DNA from: Candidatus Bathyarchaeota archaeon
Lineage (GTDB): Archaea; Thermoproteota; Bathyarchaeia; Bathyarchaeales; Bathyarchaeaceae
DNA: 32,254 nt
Direction of reading: 5' to 3'
NCBI GenBank assembly: GCA_004376295.1
Contig: SOJZ01000024.1
Span: 1-32,254, forward strand
The notes beneath the pieces are model-generated. The model saw only the letters and a program-made list of their open reading frames with translations. It was not told the DNA's origin and searched no databases. The position numbers were made by a program, and so were the translations under genes. This document shows, piece by piece, positions 24,477-31,698 of the stretch. The first letter of the stretch is position 1. Each line of letters starts with the position of its first letter.

Positions 24477-24487
24477 GTTTAAAAAAT
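24477..24487 (-). promoter_or_regulatory. TATA-like sequence upstream of the winged-helix NrdD-like gene
   Basis: TTTTTTAAAC on the minus strand is about 40-45 nt before TTG 24439, suitable for a short leader that carries the GGAGG site. Confidence 0.35.
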
Positions 24488-24579
24488 TGTAGTAGGCTTG
24501 GTTTTGTGTGTGCGTGTGATGGGTCTAGGTATAGAAGAGATTGACTTCACTTTCATAAAGTATTCATGAAATGAAACAT

Positions 24580-24612
24580 TTTCAGATAGTTCAAATGATT
24601 TGTTATCTGAAA
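24580..24612. repeat. 9-bp inverted repeat between the surface-protein gene and the NrdD-like gene
   Basis: TTTCAGATA (24580-24588) and TATCTGAAA (24604-24612) are perfect inverted arms with a 15-nt loop. The site is about 95 bp beyond the stop of the surface-protein gene. It has no T-run, so a classic terminator is unlikely; it may be a regulatory site. Confidence 0.4.
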
Positions 24613-24705
24613 CTGGTTATGTAAACATACCTTTTTTTGAAGAAGGTGACAAAGAGGAATGGTAGAGCCAAAAGAAATCCTGTTGGAGATACGTAACTTT
24701 CGTTC

Positions 24706-27114
24706 TCATTCTGGAGCCAAATAGATGATTTTTAGTTTAATCATTACAGCTACTATAGCGACCACTATTATTGGAACTACAATTAGGAGTAAGGTCGTTA
24801 GAGGTAAACCGCCCACACCACCATCTCCCGGAGCGGCTTCAGGCGTTATTGTTATTTCTCTTTGGCTTTCTCCGTCGGTGTATCCGCTCTTTGTTGCGGT
24901 CGCTTTGATGTTGACATTAAGTTGCGTAGTTGTTTGCGGCGCTGTGAAAGTAAATGCGGCGTTGCCGTTTGAATCGGTGACTTGGCTGGTTACAGAGAAG
25001 TCTCCACCACCATCTGACAATATTGTAACCTCTGCGTCTGCAACAGGGTTTGCGTTATATGTTACGCCAACAGTTATGGTTGATGAAGTTCTTGACTCAA
25101 CTGCGACAGGATTAGCAGTAATTTGAACATTGAGTGTTCCAGGGTTTACGGTTATTTCTACTTGATCTTCACCATCAGCATAACCAGTTTTTGTAGCTGT
25201 TGCAGTGATCATTACATTGAGTTGTGTGAAGGCTTGCGGAGCTGTGAAAACGACTGTGATGTTGCCGTTCGAATCAGTGATTCCGGTTTCTGCAGAGAAG
25301 TTTCCGTTACTATCAGACGATATAGTAACGAGAGCATTTGCAACAGGTTGCCCATTATAAGTGACATGGGCTGTAACCTGTGATGTTGCTTCGGATTCGA
25401 TTAAAGAGGGGTCAGCAGTAACTTGGACTAAGAGAGGTGGTAGGACTGCTAAATACTCGTGGTCGGAACCATCTGCGTAACCGTTTTTTGAAGCGGTTGC
25501 AGTTATTCTGATGTTAGTTATTTGAGTTACATTTGGTGGACTAAGCATTGTAACGAAATATCCAGTTGAGTTTGTAAAGCCAGATGAAGGCAAGAAACTT
25601 GCATGCATGTTCAATGCGTGGTCTAGTCTGCGCTTATGTACTGAGAATAGGGTGATATGTGCGTTTTCTACTGGGTTTGTTCCGTTTGTGATGTGGATTG
25701 TGATTGGAACTTGTTGAATATGGCCAACTGTGTAAGCGCTTGGGGTGATAGAGACGTCTAGTGATGTAAGGTTTTGAACACGTATGGTTATCACAGCAGT
25801 ATTGTTACTTTCACGGCCGAAATCGTCCATTACGGTGACGGTTGCGTTATAGGTTCCAAGTGAAGAATATTTATGAACAAAAATTGATAGTGTCGTCCAA
25901 TCGCTGTTACCTCCGTCTCCGAAATCGAAAAGGTATTTGTCGACACGTCTGTCGTCGCTTGAATTTGTGGCGATAAATGTGACAATTTGATTTGGAGGAA
26001 CCAATGTCTTGTCTGTCAGAAGCTTTGCTGTGGGGGGTGTGTTGATGTAGCCAATTGGAGCGGTTAAAAAGAATATGAAATCCAGATTAACTCCATTGCC
26101 ACCTACGGGGTTGCCTTTTCCAGTTGGGTTTAACGATATGTGGTAGGGTCCGCTTTCGTGGCCCCAGTAGTTGTATTCTGCACTAATGGTAGCGTTAAAT
26201 GAGACGCCCACATTCATACCGTATTCATTGCCGTAAATGTCGTTGTAATAAGCTACGTGATCCTTTCCTCCTTTGTAAAAAATTCCGATAGTGTTGTATG
26301 AAATGGAATTCCTAGTGATGTATGTGTTTGCTTGGCCTGTAATGTAAAATCCTTTGTTGTTTGCGGAAAGAATGTTGTTGACAATAACGAGACCGCTGTA
26401 AGCATTTGCGTCAAGTTGTATTCCGCTTTGCGTGTTAGACATCACAATGTTTTCTGTTATGCTTACTCCTGTGGTTGAGCTTCCGGTTAAGAGTATGCCG
26501 TTTTTATTCGAGCTTATTGTATTATTTTGTATGGTAACTTGATTGTTACCAGTTATGTAGACACCGCTCTCAAGGTTGTTGGCTATTTCATTGTATTTCA
26601 CTTCTGCTATGCTATTTTCTATGGTGATTCCGTTTTGAGAGTTATTGGTTATTTCGCAGTTTTCGATTTTCACGTTGCTGTTTTCTATGGTTATGGCGTT
26701 TTTTGCGTATTGTATACTACAGTATGTTAATGTAGAAGGTTCAGTTCCGTTAAACTTGATTGTGTTCCAATCTCCTGCTTTTGGTTGGTCTTTGTTTGAG
26801 GTAAATGTTATCGTGTTATTTTCTTCACCGATTGCAGAAAGACTTCCCCTCACATTTAGTGAAAAGTCTCCTCCAAATCTTACTTGAACTCCAGGCTCTA
26901 TTGTTAATGTGGCAGTTGGGTAAACGGTTATGTTTTTGGACACTGTAAATGGGCTATCTGTTAGCGTCCAAACGGTGTCTTGGGTAATGTCCCCTTCTAT
27001 GTAAGTTGCGCTTGCAGTAAAAATGAACAGTCTGTCTGCGAATGCTAATGCACTTACGGTTATGACTATTAAAAGACAGGATAGTTTCAACTTTTCTTTC
27101 AAGCGTTCACACAT
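24706..27114 (-). CDS. Large cell-surface protein: beta-helix, PKD and Ig-like repeats
   Basis: The 802-residue protein has a signal segment (LSCLLIVITVSALAFA, about residues 12-27) and a C-terminal membrane anchor (LTTLLLIVVPIIVVAIVAVM) ending in a short tail. Between them are parallel beta-helix repeats rich in N-x-I/V (NNSQNGITIENSIAEVKYNE and similar, about 125-315, NosD/PbH1 type), then a PKD domain (KYLFDFGDGGNSDWT, about 365-450). Two close Ig-like repeats of about 100 residues follow (VQVTADPSLIESE... and VQITANPVAVESR..., each ending TKxGYxDGExQxEIT), after one more divergent copy. Many N-x-S/T sites suggest glycosylation. It probably displays a binding or polysaccharide-active domain outside the cell. 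Confidence 0.88.
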   Translation of the reverse strand: MCERLKEKLKLSCLLIVITVSALAFADRLFIFTASATYIEGDITQDTVWTLTDSPFTVSKNITVYPTATLTIEPGVQVRFGGDFSLNVRGSLSAIGEENNTITFTSNKDQPKAGDWNTIKFNGTEPSTLTYCSIQYAKNAITIENSNVKIENCEITNNSQNGITIENSIAEVKYNEIANNLESGVYITGNNQVTIQNNTISSNKNGILLTGSSTTGVSITENIVMSNTQSGIQLDANAYSGLVIVNNILSANNKGFYITGQANTYITRNSISYNTIGIFYKGGKDHVAYYNDIYGNEYGMNVGVSFNATISAEYNYWGHESGPYHISLNPTGKGNPVGGNGVNLDFIFFLTAPIGYINTPPTAKLLTDKTLVPPNQIVTFIATNSSDDRRVDKYLFDFGDGGNSDWTTLSIFVHKYSSLGTYNATVTVMDDFGRESNNTAVITIRVQNLTSLDVSITPSAYTVGHIQQVPITIHITNGTNPVENAHITLFSVHKRRLDHALNMHASFLPSSGFTNSTGYFVTMLSPPNVTQITNIRITATASKNGYADGSDHEYLAVLPPLLVQVTADPSLIESEATSQVTAHVTYNGQPVANALVTISSDSNGNFSAETGITDSNGNITVVFTAPQAFTQLNVMITATATKTGYADGEDQVEITVNPGTLNVQITANPVAVESRTSSTITVGVTYNANPVADAEVTILSDGGGDFSVTSQVTDSNGNAAFTFTAPQTTTQLNVNIKATATKSGYTDGESQREITITPEAAPGDGGVGGLPLTTLLLIVVPIIVVAIVAVMIKLKIIYLAPE

Positions 27115-27345
27115 CCGAGGTTTAAGATCAAATTATCTTCTCGGAGATACTGAGTTTAAACATTATGAATTTGAAATAGAGTTTCACGATTAATTTGTTA
27201 CATGGCTAGTTATGCTTGAGAAAGAACTAAACGATTCTGTCATACCGTTGCTTCAGGCTTTCAAAAAGAGTCATATATCTTAGAAAGATTCAGTTAGTTT
27301 ACTCTTACTTTCTGTTTTTGAGTTGGTTCTTGGTTTGATTTTGTA

Positions 27346-27441
27346 ACGTTATTTGCGTGTATCTCTCTCTTATAGACCCCCCTATACCCCCCCTAATTTT
27401 TCTTATAGTTTCGTATGTCTCTCTCTTTAGACCCCCCCTAT
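27346..27441 (-). repeat. G-tract repeat element B (inverted relative to element A)
   Basis: Read on the minus strand this matches element A: TATAGGGGGGGTCTAAAGAG, a spacer, AATTAGGGGGGGGTATAGG, then GGGGTCTATAAGAGAGAGAT and ACACGCAAATAACG. It lies about 230 bp upstream of the surface-protein gene, in the same orientation as that gene. The rest of the 27115-27522 gap is AT-rich and has no supported gene. Confidence 0.8.
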
Positions 27442-27522
27442 AATTTTTTTAGTTTTTCACAGAGCTTGTTTTTGGTTGGTTTTTTGAAATTAAGCTTGGA
27501 AATGGTTTATCCCACGATAGGA

Positions 27523-27717
27523 TTAGATGGGAAAAGATACAAAAAGATATAGAAAGATAGGAAAAGATACGAAAAGATGGGAAAAGATATGGAAAGGTGA
27601 GCCAGTTTGCCCCTTAACAAAAGAGCCGAAAATCTCTATCTCTTTCACCTTATATTTTCCCTTCAACTCTTCCCTATGCTCTGCTAGAATGCTTTTTATC
27701 TCTTCAAGTGTTTTCAT
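27523..27717 (-). pseudogene. Truncated MNT-type nucleotidyltransferase (antitoxin fragment)
   Basis: From ATG 27717 the frame reads MKTLEEIKSILAEHREELKG and VKEIEIFGSFVKGQTG, the start of a minimal nucleotidyltransferase with its GSFVKG motif. The next expected element, the S-D-x-D catalytic aspartates, is missing. Instead the frame runs into the 10-bp tandem repeat, translating to Phe/Ser/Ile-rich repeats (SHLFVSFPI), and stops at 27523. A working MNT is about 100 residues, so this is a decayed copy. It follows the HEPN gene on the same strand. Confidence 0.7.
27531..27597. repeat. 10-bp tandem repeat, about seven copies
   Basis: Units such as GAAAAGATAC, AAAAAGATAT, AGAAAGATAG, GAAAAGATGG and GGAAAGG run head to tail with an exact 10-bp period. 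The array replaces the rest of the MNT coding region at the 3' end of the MNT fragment. Confidence 0.85.
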
Positions 27718-27764
27718 ATTCTTCACACATTGGATTAAAGAGTTAAATGAATTAAGCCTTAGCT

Positions 27765-28193
27765 TCACTCTAGCATGTTTTTGACCGTTAAGAGAAAACC
27801 TCTTGCTTTGTTTAAGCAGTATCTAGCATCTTTTTCGCTGCTTTCTGTTTCGAGTCCATAAAGTGTCTCATGCCTGTCTATTCTGATGGAGTTTAAGGTG
27901 TTGATTAGAGATCCGCTTAGTCGCCCGGTGTTCACGTATTTTTCCCTCAGATATTCAATTAGACAGACATGGCTCTTTTCAATGATTCCATCCTTGAACA
28001 ATATTGCTCTTGCCGCGTGGAACATGGTAGTATAGGCGAGAACTACTGTTGCGTCCAACAATCCGTGGTTGAATGCTCTCTCAGCCTCGTTCAACTTGGC
28101 TCCTGCAACCTCAATTGGTCTCTTACTTTTTGCTAAGTCTGGTCTTTCTCTTCTCAACAGTCTCTTTCTGAAGCATTCATTCAATCTCATCAT
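27765..28193 (-). CDS. HEPN-domain protein (putative toxin of an HEPN/MNT pair)
   Basis: The 142-residue protein is an all-helical HEPN domain: EAERAFNHGLLDATVVLAYTTMFHAARAILFKDGIIEKSH, LREKYVNTGRLSG, and RIDRHETLYG with the R-x4-6-H type motif (here seen as RIDRH). The C-terminus SSEKDARYCLNKARGFLL is typical. HEPN proteins are often RNases whose activity is blocked by AMPylation from an MNT partner. Its start overlaps the stop of the winged-helix MNT gene, so the two are coupled. A damaged copy of its 3' end is at 30972-31062. Confidence 0.83.
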   Translation of the reverse strand: MMRLNECFRKRLLRRERPDLAKSKRPIEVAGAKLNEAERAFNHGLLDATVVLAYTTMFHAARAILFKDGIIEKSHVCLIEYLREKYVNTGRLSGSLINTLNSIRIDRHETLYGLETESSEKDARYCLNKARGFLLTVKNMLE

Positions 28194-28738
28194 TTCACTA
28201 CCGGAAGGTTGCCTTGAAGCACGATGCTGTCAACTAATATTCTCTCATAGAACGCCTTGTCCTTTTTTGCTTTTTCTTCCCATTCGTGTGGGGTGTAAAT
28301 GAGGATGGTGACTTTTCTTTTTATTTTCTTCTCGAATTTGCTCAAGTTAAACCGTTCTGTTTTTCTCCCCACGATAAGCAGGTCCATGTCGCTTTCCGGA
28401 TCGTCTTTTCCTCGAGCGCAACTTCCATATAATATGATCGAAGAGTTTGGATAAGTATTCTTTAAGAAATCTATCAACGGCTTCGCGTGCATCATGAAAT
28501 AACTGAGTTTTATATACCTGAAGCTGAGGTTTTCCAGATTAGCCTTAAACAACACAAGGTTAGCTTTCCTACTCTTTATGAGAAACTTGCTTTCACTGTA
28601 GAAGTCGAGGAATCTCTTCGCTGTGCTTGGGCTTACATCGGCAAGTTTTGCTATTTCCCGTAGGTGGAAGTCGCGATATGGCTCTTTGAAAAAGACGACG
28701 AGAATGCGAAGTCCCGGATAGTGAAATGGGTTTTTCAT
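28190..28738 (-). CDS. Winged-helix MNT nucleotidyltransferase (putative antitoxin)
   Basis: The 182-residue protein combines an N-terminal winged helix (FHLREIAKLADVSPSTAKRFLDFYSESKFLI, about 22-55) with a minimal nucleotidyltransferase: SIILYGSCARGKDDPESDMDLLIVG, where GS and D-x-D (DMD) are the catalytic residues. In HEPN/MNT systems such a protein modifies the HEPN toxin; the winged helix could autoregulate the operon. The ATG at 28738 lies 12 nt past the end of the AbiEii-like fragment. The stop overlaps the HEPN start. Confidence 0.85.
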   Translation of the reverse strand: MKNPFHYPGLRILVVFFKEPYRDFHLREIAKLADVSPSTAKRFLDFYSESKFLIKSRKANLVLFKANLENLSFRYIKLSYFMMHAKPLIDFLKNTYPNSSIILYGSCARGKDDPESDMDLLIVGRKTERFNLSKFEKKIKRKVTILIYTPHEWEEKAKKDKAFYERILVDSIVLQGNLPVVK

Positions 28739-28750
28739 CGAACAATCGTT

Positions 28751-28957
28751 TCATCTATAGAACAAGTGTTCTCTTAAAAACCTTCCGCTCATGCTCGGTC
28801 CAACCAGATCGATGTCTACGGAGCCTACATATGAATTGTAGGTGAACACTGCCCAGTCACCGATTAGAGTGGGTGTGGGTCCGTGTAATGAGAGCCAGTC
28901 TAGAAGGTTAAGAAGGTTATTGTAGGATTCTTGAGCGAGGATTTTAGTTTGGCTCAT
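28751..28957 (-). pseudogene. AbiEii-like nucleotidyltransferase, N-terminal fragment
   Basis: The frame from ATG 28957 gives 68 residues: ESYNNLLNLLDWLSLHGPTP, TLIGDWAVFTYNSYVGSVDIDLVG, then stops. The G-x-W/T-A and D-I-D motifs are the start of an AbiEii/AbiGii-type nucleotidyltransferase, which is normally several times longer. The ATG overlaps the stop of the preceding AbiEi-like tail (ATGA), the layout of an AbiE operon. The downstream body is missing and the HEPN/MNT pair begins directly after. Confidence 0.7.
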
Positions 28958-29102
28958 TTGTGCCACATCTCTATGAATTCAACTGCTACATCTCTTCCCA
29001 CATCGCTGCAGAAAAGGTCTATGGCTGTCTGGGTGGGCGAACAGATTGAGAATTCTTCCACCGTTCTGGTCTGTTCCAATCTTAGAGCTGTTCCGAAAAT
29101 GT
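28954..29102 (-). pseudogene. AbiEi-like antitoxin, C-terminal fragment
   Basis: An open minus-strand frame ends at TGA 28954 and encodes about 49 residues: NYIFGTALRLEQTRTVEEFS, ICSPTQTAIDLFCSDVGRDV and AVEFIEMWHK. This resembles the C-terminal end of AbiEi-family proteins. It is preceded by an in-frame stop near 29103 and no start codon, so only the tail survives. The overlap with the AbiEii fragment supports a former AbiE operon. Confidence 0.55.
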
Positions 29103-29129
29103 AGTTTTATCCTATCCTATTTCTTGATA

Positions 29130-29137
29130 GGAACAGA
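29130..29137 (+). promoter_or_regulatory. TATA box of the vapBC-like operon
   Basis: TTTATAAG lies about 45 nt upstream of ATG 29180, and GAGGT is about 7 nt before that ATG. Confidence 0.5.
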
Positions 29138-29179
29138 TTTATAAGTAGTACTAACAATCTTTTACTTGAGGTAAAGCGT

Positions 29180-29407
29180 ATGCGACCCATCGTGAAGGTG
29201 ACCAGAAGAGGGCAAACCACGATTCCCGTGGAGTTTAGGGAGAAATTTGGAATTAAGGAGGGCGACGAGTTAGTGGTGGAATCCACCGAGGATGGGTTGC
29301 TGTTTAAGGTTATCCCTAGGCTTGAAGACTTGGCTGGCGTTTATGCAAAGTTTGGCAATGTGAAGGAGATCAAGCTGGAAATTGAGAAACTCAGAGAGGA
29401 GTACTAG
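29180..29407 (+). CDS. AbrB/SpoVT-type antitoxin (VapB-like)
   Basis: The 75-residue protein has the swapped-hairpin AbrB domain: VKVTRRGQTTIPVEFREKFG, IKEGDELVVESTEDGLLFKV. A C-terminal helix follows (VKEIKLEIEKLREEY) that would wrap the toxin. It should bind DNA as a dimer and repress its own operon. GAGGT precedes ATG 29180 and a TATA box is at 29130. The PIN-domain gene starts two bases after its stop. Confidence 0.9.
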   Translation: MRPIVKVTRRGQTTIPVEFREKFGIKEGDELVVESTEDGLLFKVIPRLEDLAGVYAKFGNVKEIKLEIEKLREEY

Positions 29408-29408
29408 C

Positions 29409-29807
29409 TTGAGGGAAGTTGTAGACACAAGATTTCTTATCGAACACTTCTACTCAGACCAAACTGAAACAAGGCGCAGAACATCGGAAAAACTAAGGGA
29501 ACTAACCAAGCGAAAAGAGGGTTTACTTCCAACGATAGTAATCGGTGAAACCATTCAGATGGTCTGTGAAAAAATAGGGAAAGAAGAGGCAGAGATTTGT
29601 TACCTATCACTCATAAGAAGCGGACTAGAAATCCAAGATCTAAATCAAAACATCGCAAAAGAAGCTGGATTGCTAAAATGTCGACATAGAAACATACCCA
29701 TGGGCGACTGCATAATTGCCGCAACAGCCACAATTAATAGAGCAAAAGTACTTTCAGATGATCCCCATTTCGATGCCATAAAAGAAATAAAACGTACATG
29801 GATCTGA
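29409..29807 (+). CDS. PIN-domain ribonuclease (VapC-like toxin)
   Basis: The 132-residue protein starts LREVVDTRFLIEHFYSD, where the first Asp is the conserved PIN metal ligand. TIVIGETIQ supplies the Glu, PMGDCIIAATA the second Asp, and KVLSDDPHFDAI the last acidic residues. Such toxins cleave RNA and are inhibited by the AbrB-type partner just upstream. The start TTG 29409 is fixed by GGAG 7 nt before it, inside the antitoxin gene's end; the frame itself is open further upstream. Confidence 0.9.
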   Translation: MREVVDTRFLIEHFYSDQTETRRRTSEKLRELTKRKEGLLPTIVIGETIQMVCEKIGKEEAEICYLSLIRSGLEIQDLNQNIAKEAGLLKCRHRNIPMGDCIIAATATINRAKVLSDDPHFDAIKEIKRTWI

Positions 29808-29885
29808 AAACTTTTCTAACATTTTTCTCATCCATACACAACTTTTGGTTTTATCTTGAAAATTTTGTCCAAACCCACTTCGCTA

Positions 29886-29914
29886 AAAACCGATAGTATC
29901 GCTGAAAACCGATA
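29886..29914 (+). repeat. Short direct repeat downstream of the vapC-like gene
   Basis: AAAACCGATA occurs at 29886-29895 and 29905-29914 with the palindrome CGATAGTATCG beginning inside the first copy. The 29808-30160 gap otherwise contains only a short relict frame (30050-30133). Confidence 0.35.
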
Positions 29915-30049
29915 CCACAGAACATCAAGACGATATCATTTGGGTGACTAATTGCATGCATGCAACAATTATGTAGAACAGCGAACAACAGGCAATTCTT
30001 AATGGAGCTTTGGTGGGCTTAGCCTACATCGTTAGCCAAGGAAAAATTC

Positions 30050-30133
30050 ATGCAAAAAATCAAGAAGGTAGCCGAGAAAACCGGGGAATCGGTAGGGCAA
30101 ATAATCGATCAGCTAATAGAAAAATACTTGTAA
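30050..30133 (+). CDS. Short fragment resembling the end of a helical antitoxin
   Basis: ATG 30050 has AAGGAAAA just upstream and reads MQKIKKVAEKTGESVGQIID, QLIEKYL and stop, 27 residues. The sequence looks like a ribbon-helix-helix type C-terminus. It is too short to name, and could be a relict of a larger gene. Confidence 0.25.
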   Translation: MQKIKKVAEKTGESVGQIIDQLIEKYL

Positions 30134-30160
30134 CGTTTGTAGGGTTGTGTAAAAGAGTTC

Positions 30161-30364
30161 TCATGCTGTTTTAAGCGTTCTGGCTTTGAAGTCAATTATG
30201 GTTATGCCTACAACTTCATTGTCTGTGATTCTGTATATGACTCCGTCTTCAACCTCTACGCTGTCTTTGGCTTCTCTTGGTTCTCCAAAGCTCATATAAA
30301 GGACGTCGGCTTCTTGGTCGTAGTCTAGGTTGATCTTTTCTAGGCTTATTGCAGCTTTCTCCAT
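30161..30364 (-). CDS. DUF2283 family protein (probable antitoxin)
   Basis: The 67-residue protein matches DUF2283: LDYDQEADVLYMSFGEPREA, VEDGVIYRITDNEVVGITII and DFKARTLK. Proteins of this kind are often the second gene of a pair with a small RelE-like or DUF4258-like protein. It overlaps the end of the 96-residue gene upstream by 19 nt, so the two are coupled. Antitoxin function is inferred from this context. Confidence 0.85.
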   Translation of the reverse strand: MEKAAISLEKINLDYDQEADVLYMSFGEPREAKDSVEVEDGVIYRITDNEVVGITIIDFKARTLKTA

Positions 30365-30636
30365 ATTATTTCGCCCTTAACTTTAGCTACATTAGAAGTG
30401 AAGTAGGCGGTTATAATAGCTTTTTCTTCACGGAGCTCACGATAGACAACCACAAGATATTTTGGTCCTATATGTAGTGCGGGATAAAACCTTAATGCTT
30501 TGAGCTCACTCCTTACTCCCTTAACCAACATATCAGGATTTTGAATAGTTTCAACTATGTTATGCGTGTAAGCTTTAACTTCTGGGTGTCTCGCAACTAT
30601 GTGATCAAGAACTCTCTTGGAAAGCTTTATTTTCAT
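30346..30636 (-). CDS. Small DUF4258/RelE-like protein paired with DUF2283
   Basis: The 96-residue protein reads MKIKLSKRVLDHIVARHPEV, IVETIQNPDMLVKG, LKALRFYPALHIGPKYLVVVYREL and AIITAYFTSNVAK. The H-I-x-x-R-H motif and the strand pattern resemble the DUF4258/BrnT-like nuclease folds that pair with DUF2283. I would call it a possible RNase toxin, not certain. GGTGA lies 7 nt before ATG 30636; an ATG at 30654 opens the same frame. It lies immediately upstream of the DUF2283 gene with overlapping ends. Confidence 0.7.
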   Translation of the reverse strand: MKIKLSKRVLDHIVARHPEVKAYTHNIVETIQNPDMLVKGVRSELKALRFYPALHIGPKYLVVVYRELREEKAIITAYFTSNVAKVKGEIIWRKLQ

Positions 30637-30756
30637 TACCTCGTCACCATTCATTTGCTGCTCCGTCTATTGTTGAAAACGTTGCTCATTAAGTATCTTT
30701 CAACATTTAAACATCATTGGAGCAGAGGCGTCTTCTCAGAAGTATTGCTGAACAGA

Positions 30757-30990
30757 GTGGTAAAAGCCGACTACGATTGGGAAGATCTTCAAAGGTTGGT
30801 CCGAAGAGGGAGTTTACCCTCACAGGAGGATGTACTGAAAGCAGTGCTCAAGAATTACGTGTTCTTAAAGGATTTGAATGGGCTCCTCCTTAGAATCGTG
30901 GGGGACTCCAAGGCACACGGTGAGAACGAACTTGTAGCTAGACTTCTTTCGGATTTGCGCGTGCGCTTTTCAGCCTTAGTTTCACTCTAG
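30757..30990 (+). CDS. Hypothetical protein or C-terminal relict
   Basis: From GTG 30757 the frame encodes 77 residues: VVKADYDWEDLQRLVRRGSL, PSQEDVLKAVLKNYVFLKDL, then a helical end (ENELVARLLSDLRVRF). The composition is protein-like, but the frame is open far upstream with poor sequence. Its last 19 codes overlap the HEPN-tail copy, so the present stop is borrowed from that unrelated sequence. It is probably a truncated gene. TTTAAAC at about 30706 could be a TATA box. Confidence 0.35.
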   Translation: MVKADYDWEDLQRLVRRGSLPSQEDVLKAVLKNYVFLKDLNGLLLRIVGDSKAHGENELVARLLSDLRVRFSALVSL

Positions 30991-31062
30991 CATGTTTTTG
31001 ACTGTTGAGAGAAAACCTCTTGCTTTGTTCAGGCAGTATTTAGCATTTTTTCGCTGCTTTCT
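30972..31062 (-). pseudogene. Duplicated, frameshifted HEPN gene 3' end
   Basis: This 91-bp segment matches 27755-27846 (the HEPN 3' end plus a few bases beyond) with about six substitutions and one missing base. The missing base breaks the frame. It encodes remnants of SSEKDARYCLNKARGFLL and KNMLE. It is in the same orientation as the intact gene, 3.2 kb away. Confidence 0.8.
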
Positions 31063-31174
31063 AGTCTGGTTTTGGATGTGTACTATTTTTGGCATAGTTT
31101 TTTCGTGTGGGTTTGGTTTTCGGAAATGATTTAAGGTTTGCTGCGTATGTTTGTTTGAGTCTGGTGGTTTAGAG

Positions 31175-31417
31175 ATGGAGTCTGTTGTTGCTATGCTTTC
31201 AAGGTTTGAGGAAAATGCGAAATGGCTTAGCAGTCACTATGAGGAGTTGAAGAAGAGGTTTGAGGACGAGTGGATTGCGGTTCTGAATAAAACTGTTGTT
31301 GATCATGACCGCGAGTTGGATAGGCTTGTTAAAAGGTTGCGTAAGAAGTATTTAGAGGCTTACAATGAGATTGCAGTGGAGTACGTTACTGCTAAAGAGA
31401 TAGAGCTGATACTCTGA
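31175..31417 (+). CDS. DUF5678-like small protein
   Basis: From ATG 31175 the product is 80 residues: MLSRFEENAKWLSSHYEELK, KRFEDEWIAVLNKTVVDHDR, ELDRLVKRLRKKYLEAYN. The N/AKWLSxHYEELKKxFxxEWIAV pattern is that of DUF5678, a family found beside small accessory genes in archaea. It is soluble and mostly helical. The frame extends to ATG 31151, but similarity begins here. A 41-codon frame follows 13 bp on and may be its partner or a relict. Confidence 0.65.
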   Translation: MESVVAMLSRFEENAKWLSSHYEELKKRFEDEWIAVLNKTVVDHDRELDRLVKRLRKKYLEAYNEIAVEYVTAKEIELIL

Positions 31418-31430
31418 AAAAGGGGATTTT

Positions 31431-31556
31431 TTGAGGATTCCCTGCTTTTTTAAGCCTGGAATTTTTGAAGCGGCTTATGTTGTTGTGAAGGCTGGATGTG
31501 ATTTTGTTTTAATAAGCGAGCTTTTTGATTTTGGAAGAGGCATTGACATAGAATAA
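31431..31556 (+). CDS. Short ORF after the DUF5678 gene, possibly a relict
   Basis: TTG 31431, preceded by AGGGGATTT, opens 41 codons: LRIPCFFKPGIFEAAYVVVK, AGCDFVLISELFDFGRGIDI, E, stop. The hydrophobic-strand pattern looks like protein rather than noise. It may be what is left of the gene that usually follows a DUF5678 gene. The function is unknown. The rest of 31557-31698 has only an AT-rich promoter-like stretch before the next gene. Confidence 0.35.
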   Translation: MRIPCFFKPGIFEAAYVVVKAGCDFVLISELFDFGRGIDIE

Positions 31557-31698
31557 CAACAAGGAGATATGGAAGCGGGATCAAGGAAGGCGCGATGTAT
31601 ATTTTTTTCCGATTACCTTAGTAAATTGAAATGTGATACTAAGGAAAATAGAAAAAAATATAATAGGGTGTTCGTTTCTCTTTTAAGCAGGTGGGAAA

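Noticed and set aside
27224-27295. A 23-codon frame MLEKELNDSVIPLLQAFKKS after 27220
   Set aside because: Protein-like in composition but very short, without a ribosome-binding site, and flanked by stops; not enough to call.
27531-27597. CRISPR array
   Set aside because: The units are 10 bp, contiguous and without spacers; it is a simple tandem repeat.
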